From Takifugu bimaculatus (lineage: Eukaryota > Chordata > Actinopteri > Tetraodontiformes > Tetraodontidae), in assembly GCA_004026145.2 (NCBI GenBank), contig CP034988.1:12119981-12183980 (forward strand): DNA of 64,000 nucleotides. The letters run 5' to 3'. The notes beneath the pieces were generated by a model, which saw only the letters and a list, made by a program, of their open reading frames with translations, had not been told where the DNA came from and did not search any database. Below are positions 57,975-64,000 of the stretch, in pieces. The translations under genes and the position numbers were made by a program. Each line of letters starts with the position of its first letter. The stretch's first letter is position 1.

Positions 57975-58750
57975 AAACACTGAGCAGGACCAGGCTCATA
58001 TGAGGGAACCTTCCTGCTAATAGTAAATAGGCAAGTTGGGTAAGCAGGGAGAAGGGAAGAAGCGCGGGGGGAAAGAGGAGAAGTATGAATACATTAGTTG
58101 TATTGAAGATGCAGAACAGAAACTGAGTGTCTCATTGGGACTGGTCAGCAGGTCAGACTATAAGGTTGGCAAAACAGAGAGAGAGAGAGAGAGAGAGAGA
58201 CAGGATGAGCTTATAGTTGAAGGTCACCAATTCTTTCAAAGGGTCTGGAATCGACAGGTAAAGTAGCACAGTGTATTATTTGGATGGTATGATGCTATCA
58301 GCATCCTTAGATATGATGGAGCCTGACCCTTTAGGCACTTTAGGTCAGGAGAAGTATATTAAAATCTAGTCTGGATTTTATGGGAAACCAATGAAGAGAA
58401 GCCAGTATACGCTTGGCAATGTGCGCTCTCTTATCCTTTTGGATTGAGGCTTGACCAGAGAATTGGATATTTTTCACAATGGTGGTGAACCTTAGCGTAA
58501 TCTGGATTCACCATTTTATTAGTTTAAATATTGGTTTTAACCATGTGTGATGATAGATAGGCAACTGTTTGTGTAGGAAATGTGTAAAATTGTGTAAAAG
58601 CATTGCTCTTTCTCTTATACTGAAAAAAATGAAAAGAAAACATGTGTGTCTGAGTACAGGAGGCTAACTTCCAAGATTAGCTTTGAATCCTTCTTCGTTT
58701 AAGAAAGTTTATAGTCAGTAATTCTGCAATTCTCACACTAATGCTCATAC
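57975..58750. other. possible LINE-derived tail and a GA repeat; no gene
   Basis: GA repeat at 58179-58201. Sequence at about 58310-58450 (GGAAACCAATGAAGAGAAGC, TGTGCGCTCTCTTATCC) resembles a widespread fish repeat. The short purine-rich open frame at 58036 is not supported as a gene. Confidence 0.4.
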
Positions 58751-58756
58751 TTTGAC

Positions 58757-58925
58757 CTCTCCTCTCCTCTCCCCTCCCCTCCCTCTCCTCTCCTCTCCTC
58801 TCCTCTCCTCTCCTCTCCTCTCCTCTCCTCTCCTCTCCTCTCCTCTCCTCTCCTCCCTCCCTCCTCCCCTCTCCTCCTCTCCTCTCCTCCTCTCCTCTCC
58901 TCTCCTCTCCTCTCCTCCCTCCTCT
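58757..58925 (+). repeat. long (CCTCT)n pentanucleotide repeat
   Basis: About 170 bases of pure pyrimidine, mostly CCTCT with CCC interruptions. It has the same unit as the repeat at 7.8 kb and can form triplex structures. Confidence 0.95.
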
Positions 58926-60395
58926 CCAGTATTGACCTTCAATAGAGAGATTTCTTTGTAAGGAAATAAAAATGGTAATTTATTTTAATACAAACGAGGC
59001 CTTGATAAACATGTTATCCAACTATTCATCTTCATGTTGTCTGCCTTACAGTTAAACAGTCAAAGCCTGCAAAAATTCTTTCAAAATTTGATGTAATTGT
59101 AACATCATCAATGATTTTCTTTTTAGAGAACTAACACTTTTGTTCTCTAATGATCTATAAATGTGCACTTTTCGTCAAGTACCTGCCTGCAGGTACTTCC
59201 TACATCAGTGAATTACACCCACAGCAGCCCAAGCCAGCTCCTCTGGGAACGGCTCACTTAGAACCACAAGGCACCGACGTGCTGAACTTTACATCCTATT
59301 TTCTCCTCTGTTTAAACAGAGGTCTGATGAAACAATTTTCCATTCCCCTAGTGGCTCCGTGAGCTCTTCCGCAAACATGCCACACTTACACTTACAACAA
59401 CCACATCATCATTGGAGATTTTCCTTGTTCCGTCTTCCCTCAATATCGCTCACTCCCTGAGGCTATAGCTGGCTTTGCTGGGAGTAAAATTATGTGTTTA
59501 CCTTTAATCCCTTTCCCTTTTATTGGCAGTGTCTGACCATGCTGGTGTCGGTGGCCGGCTCCCTGAGTGATGGAAAGAGTCACGCCCAGAGAGCAAGACA
59601 ATGAAAACAAAAGGGAATTTGAAATCCTCCATGTAGCCGGATGTGCAAAGTAAGATCACTGGCGTCACAAGATTGATGAGCGCCCTGCCCGAGACCACAG
59701 TGGGAATATTGGGAATGCAAAGTTATGTGCTTGGCAGAGCTTTTGCAAGGCTGGCCTCTGTGATCACACCCGAGGGCTCGATGCGTGCGAGACACGACGA
59801 ATTGCAGGAGTGAAACTAAAGGAAGGGTTCTGGCTGGTTTAGAGATGACCCATAAAATATATCTCTGTCTCTGCAGAGTTTTTCCCCCCGTTTCTGTCAG
59901 AGATTACCATATTGGTGGAAAGAGAACAGCAGGAAATACAGTTTTGTGTTGTGTGTTGTGTTTTGGCATCAAACAACAGTGATCTATAGTTCCTGATGAG
60001 AGATTGCATTTCTCAATTGAAATGAAAAAAGGACTCGGGGAAAAAAATGGCAGCTGAAAAGATCTTGTTGATCTTCAAGTGAATAGAGGACTTTTGCATG
60101 GACATAACCATGGCAACGCACTATAAAACATCTGTCCTGTTTTATGTTTGTCATTCAAAACTCAAGCCAGACAGTGAAGCATTGTTTTGTTGAGACTGAT
60201 TAGCTTGCCTTCTGCGTGTATGCTTGAATTCTTGAACCCCCCCTGCTGTGTTGCTTAAAAGTCACGGTTTAATCGCTGTAAAAGATCTGTATAAACACTC
60301 AACCAGATGCCACAGGAGAAAATTTGTCATGGGAGTTAGGAAGAGGAAGACTTCAAATGTGCCACTTCTGCTGAGAGCTGGACTGCGTAATGTTC
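58926..60395. other. intergenic region; no gene recognised
   Basis: No supported gene or classified repeat. Confidence 0.5.
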
Positions 60396-60841
60396 ACGGG
60401 TGTCACGGACGGGTTGATTAGGACCCGAATGCAGGCCAGGACACAGTGGTAAAATGGTCAAACAAGCTTTATTCCCAGGAGGGAGGGGGCACACAAAGAA
60501 CACGAGGAACACGAGGGCAGCCCTCCAGGACTGCGGAGGGCGCAGGGAACAGGGGAGGCCCTCCAGGGCGCAGGGAACTGGAGCAGCCCTCCAGGAGACA
60601 CGAAGCTGGAGCGGCCCTCCAGGAAATACAGAACACCAGCACACAACGAGGAAGACGAACAGACACGCTGACAAGACAAACAGACAACCTCACAACCCAA
60701 AGACACAACCTGCTTAAATGGGCAGCCCGATGTAAATTGCCTACAGGTGTGCCTGCCAGCAGTGCCAGCTGCCACCAATTGTGCCGCACACCACCCCCTG
60801 TAGGACAACGACCGACACAACCCAGAAACCCTGACAACGGG
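60396..60841 (-). mobile_element. solo LTR with 5-bp target duplication
   Basis: 60401-60836 (436 bases) runs TGTCACGGACG to GAAACCCTGACA and is flanked by ACGGG at 60396-60400 and 60837-60841. On the minus strand it carries AATAAA (from TTTATT at 60469) and a CCATTTAAGC box near 60713-60722. A 60-70 base region of CCTCCAGG-containing near-repeats lies at about 60510-60625. It is similar in layout and in GTGCCAGCTGCCACCAATT to the solo LTR at 12.6 kb. Confidence 0.82.
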
Positions 60842-62809
60842 CCATTTAGCAGGTTCAACTCTTGTGCGAATTGCTCCTGCTCCTGTGGGCAATGCTGTCA
60901 ACAACAGATGAGGAAGTGAAACTGACCATTCTCACGCGTCAGTTTGCGCTACAGTGTTCTAAACTTGCCACTGCACGGCAGAGAAGACTAAATAAAACTA
61001 AAATCAATGTTCCTCGAAGGCTGACTTTCCACAGCCAAACTTAGGAAAGGGTTCTTGTTTGTGTAAACTGCCATGGTGTTCGCTACACAGAAGAAACAAA
61101 ACCAATGAAATCATCTTGTATAATAATCTGAATAACATTCATTGACATCTTGATCAATAAGAAATTGTACAATTTCAAACACCACGTGGCCTGTTTGAAG
61201 CCTTCTTATATTATGCTGTGCCTTGCAACATTTTTTAGGGAAATTGGAATCAATAACATAGATTTTTAATGAGCATGTAAAACATATTGGTGAATGGTGG
61301 CATCTCCTCCAGAACATGATTCTGCATATATTGGGGTTTGTAAGGCAAACACTCGCCACTGTCACCTTACTCAAACTGCTGTGTGCATCAGAAAAATAGT
61401 GCAAATCCATGCTGGGGATGAGATTTCTTCTGTTTCCCATTGTGGTTACATCGGGGTTTCCATTATTACCAGGTAGGTGTAATGTGTTACTTGTGTCTAT
61501 TATTTTGTTGCATGTTTCATGCCCTTGCTGTCAGCCTGTCAGTCATTTGTCACCTATCTGATTACCCCGATGCCTCCCACCTAGGTTTTGGCCTCATTTA
61601 TGTCTCGTTGTCTCCACCCTTCCTTTGAGGGTGAAAGCTGTTTTTACCCTCTACTCAATTATTCTTCAGTGTTCTAAATGTTCTTTGTTATTTTCTTTCT
61701 CTTTGGAGTCTCAGCTCCTGGTGGTGGTCGTAACTTGTTTTAGTCTGCTAAAATGAATCAATTTGTCCCTTTTACTCAGCGGCAATCCGATTACAAATAG
61801 TCCAGCCTTCACAGCAGCTACAGAAAAGCTGCTGTGAAGGAGAAAGAATTGGAAATAGAGAAAAATGTAGAAAAAAGAAAGATAAAACAGTGTGGTGGGA
61901 AAAGTCAGGAGCTGACATGTGGACAACTTCCTGGCAACCTGCTCTGATCCGTTTGATCTGCAAAAGCTCCACATGACAACGAAGATACCTATAGGCTGTG
62001 TGAGCTGCGTGTTATTAAAATAACCTGTCTCTTAGAGTATTTATTTCTGTGGGAATCTTGAATTGTCTTCTCTGCTGGGTTGGTGCCCCTTTTGATGGTT
62101 TTATCCATTTATTGGATATATTAGCAGGTTTTTCTCGGGATATGGACATTACAGATTTCTCTTACCTTATTAGCTCATTGTTGATGGTCTTCCTTTCCTT
62201 TCCTCTTCTGTCCTTTCCTTTCCTCTTTTCCTGTGAGTTGAGCATTGTCGGGATCAACAATTCAATTTTCCTTATTTTGGAATGGATACCAACTTTACTG
62301 CACCCTTAAACTGCAAATGCAGTTTTAAAGCAAAGGGAGACCGCAGATCAATAACCTCTATCTGAAAGACACTCTCATCACAATATGACATCTTTTCTTT
62401 TGCTTTTTGCTCATAAGCCTGCCTCAGGTGTGGCAGAAAAAGGTTCACACTCAGGCTGCAGTGTATCGGTGGGAATATAGAACACATTGTATCTATCAGT
62501 AAGGTTCTCAGTCAATTTCACCATGAAGACTGACATCAGATGCTGCCCTCATGAATGCACAGGAAAGTGGAAAGGGCAAAATTCCTGTTGAGAGGTTGCT
62601 TGTACAAATCACTAACATTGTTTTGAGCGCACAAATCCTTGTTGACCAAATTGGTGACTTCTCCCACCCCTCCTCTTCAAGATTCAGTTTTTCAAGTGGC
62701 CAAACAGAAAGCATGCTTCTGCCAAGAAACGCTTATCTAGCAAGCACTCCACGACGGTTGCTACTAAGTGATGCTAAGTGATTGGGAAGTCTGAGGAATT
62801 AAAATTGAC
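60842..62809. other. intergenic region; no gene recognised
   Basis: Holds a perfect hairpin at 61806-61840 and short open frames without recognisable homology. Nothing else supported. Confidence 0.5.
61806..61840. repeat. perfect 14-bp inverted repeat with 7-base loop
   Basis: CCTTCACAGCAGCT, loop ACAGAAA, then AGCTGCTGTGAAGG. The stem has no mismatch and is half GC. Confidence 0.9.
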
Positions 62810-64000
62810 ATGGACTTTAGAATAGAATACAGTTGAACTTTATTCTCATTGCACATATCACAATTAGAAAGTAACGAAATGCAGTTGCATCTATTCATAA
62901 GTGCTTCAAAAAATATAAATATATTACAAATGTACATATAGTATATGCAGGCCATAACTGCAGTGAATGTACAGGCTATGAACAGGTTATACATATGGTA
63001 ATAAATATGAAGCACGATAAACAGACTGTAAATGTAAGTATATGACAGGTTATTACAGGCTACAGATATGAGTGCAAGTAGTTATGAAGAGGCTGTAGAA
63101 CTTATTTTTAACTTATTTAAGAATTATTTTGCGTTACATGATTATCTATACAGTATTTACAGTAGTTCAGTCGAGATCAGGTGAGATATACAGTCTATGG
63201 ATAAATTATCCAGTAGCGCGTTGTTGGATGTACAGTTGTGCAATGAGAGTAGACAGGTTTTAAAGTAGTTACAGACATAAAGTGCAGATAGTTGTAAGTG
63301 GTGGTTCAATCCATGTGTCATTGTTGTGTATATGAGAACTACATCACCAGACTGCGATGCAGTTGGTCATGATGCTCTCGATGGTGCAGCGGTAGAAGTT
63401 TACCAGGATGGCTGAGGACATGTGGTTCTTCCTCAGAGTCCTCAGGTAGAAAAGGTGTTGTTGAATATTCTTGACCAGATTGGAGCAGCCAGTCATCCAG
63501 GTTTTATCCGCGGAGATGTGTGCTCCCAGGAACCGCCGTCCCCTTGATGTGAATGGGTGTATGTGTGTCAGCAACCCTCCCGAAGTCCACAATGAGCTCC
63601 TTGGTCATCTCATTGTTAAGCAGCAGGTTGTCGGTGTCGCACCACTCAGATGATCCACCTCCTCTCTGTAGGTGGGCCTTTTTGCTGTCTTTGATGGGGC
63701 TGATCACCATGGTGTCATCTGCAAACTTAATGATGTCATTGGAGCTGACAGGTCTGTAGTCATTGGTGAAGAGGGATTAGAGGAAGGGACTCGCCACACA
63801 GCCTTGTGGTGTACAGTATATGAGATTTTCAGAAAGGTGTGTCTTCAGCACCTTCTTGTTTTTTTCTCTTTAACATTGAAGGTACAGTGAGAAAGTGTGA
63901 AGTTTGTGCAGCACCTGTGAGGGTCCTACGGAGAAGAGCATCAATCAGCCGTGCCAGAATGCTTCAGCCTCTCCAGCTTCTTCATCTGGTTAGACAGCTA
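62810..64000 (-). mobile_element. LINE (L2/Rex1-like) 3' part, running off the window
   Basis: The minus-strand translation at 63710-63344 gives non-LTR reverse-transcriptase blocks: WCDTDNLLLNNEMTKELIVD, then GRRFLGAHISADKTWM in another frame, and LFYLRTLRKNHMSSAILVNF followed by YRCTIESIM. These are typical of the region after the YADD motif in fish LINEs. 62810-63340 is the AT-rich 3' untranslated part. Frames are interrupted, and the element continues past 64000. Confidence 0.8.

Noticed and set aside
58745..58961. Open frames of Glu-Arg-Gly or Ser-Leu-Pro repeats
   Set aside because: Translations of the CCTCT microsatellite.
60336..60919. Several overlapping open frames of 87-157 codons on both strands
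   Set aside because: They lie across the solo LTR and owe their length to its GC-rich near-repeats.

Overview
The window is vertebrate, almost certainly teleost, nuclear DNA. One large gene is split into short exons with GT/AG borders. The rest is AT-rich sequence with fish-type interspersed repeats (hAT MITEs, a Tc1-like remnant, RTE/L2-type LINE pieces, solo LTRs, a gammaretrovirus-like provirus) and many microsatellites. No bacterial features, operons, CRISPR arrays or rRNA genes are visible, and I identified no tRNA gene. The species cannot be named from the sequence.

Region 1 (1.6-27.7 kb, + strand) holds one gene that I recognise as igsf9 (immunoglobulin superfamily member 9, protein turtle homolog A), a neuronal synaptic adhesion molecule. 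Nineteen exons can be placed. They encode a signal peptide, five Ig domains with all five cysteine pairs, two fibronectin type III domains, one membrane helix and a long cytoplasmic tail of about 720 residues. The tail has two family landmarks: ISRGSDGRF, and a penultimate RRKASVDENYEW block. Exon phases agree across every junction except where four apparent one-base frame breaks occur (one in exon 11, three in exon 18). All four have the same sense (one extra base), and no in-frame nonsense codon is seen. This looks more like residual insertion errors in the assembly than gene death, but it needs resequencing. The last coding exon was not found with confidence.

The introns carry several datable insertions: two hAT MITEs with 8-bp target duplications, a solo LTR 23 bases past a splice donor, and the 3' end of an RTE-like LINE. 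One MITE lies 36 bases from a splice acceptor, and its target duplication copies a plausible branch-point motif.

Region 2 (27.7-41.1 kb) has no recognisable gene. It holds microsatellites, a 36-bp tandem duplication, degraded repeats and a reverse-transcriptase fragment near 40.4-40.8 kb.

Region 3 (41,106-45,384) is a minus-strand endogenous retrovirus with a 4-bp target duplication (AAGC), a complete 668-bp 3' LTR, a 240-bp remnant of the 5' LTR identical to it, and broken pol and env. The part from the middle of the 5' LTR through gag, protease and most of reverse transcriptase is deleted.

Region 4 (45.4-64 kb) contains an orphan exon-like reading frame beside the provirus, an LTR scrap of the same family, a Tc1-like remnant, two diverged copies of an unidentified coding-like segment (49.2 and 53.9 kb), another solo LTR, very long pentanucleotide and tetranucleotide repeats, a perfect 14-bp hairpin and a minus-strand LINE running off the right edge. 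I did not find a convincing novel biological system. The strongest leads are the paired unidentified coding-like segments, the orphan exon at 45.4 kb, and the transposon insertions around splice signals of igsf9.
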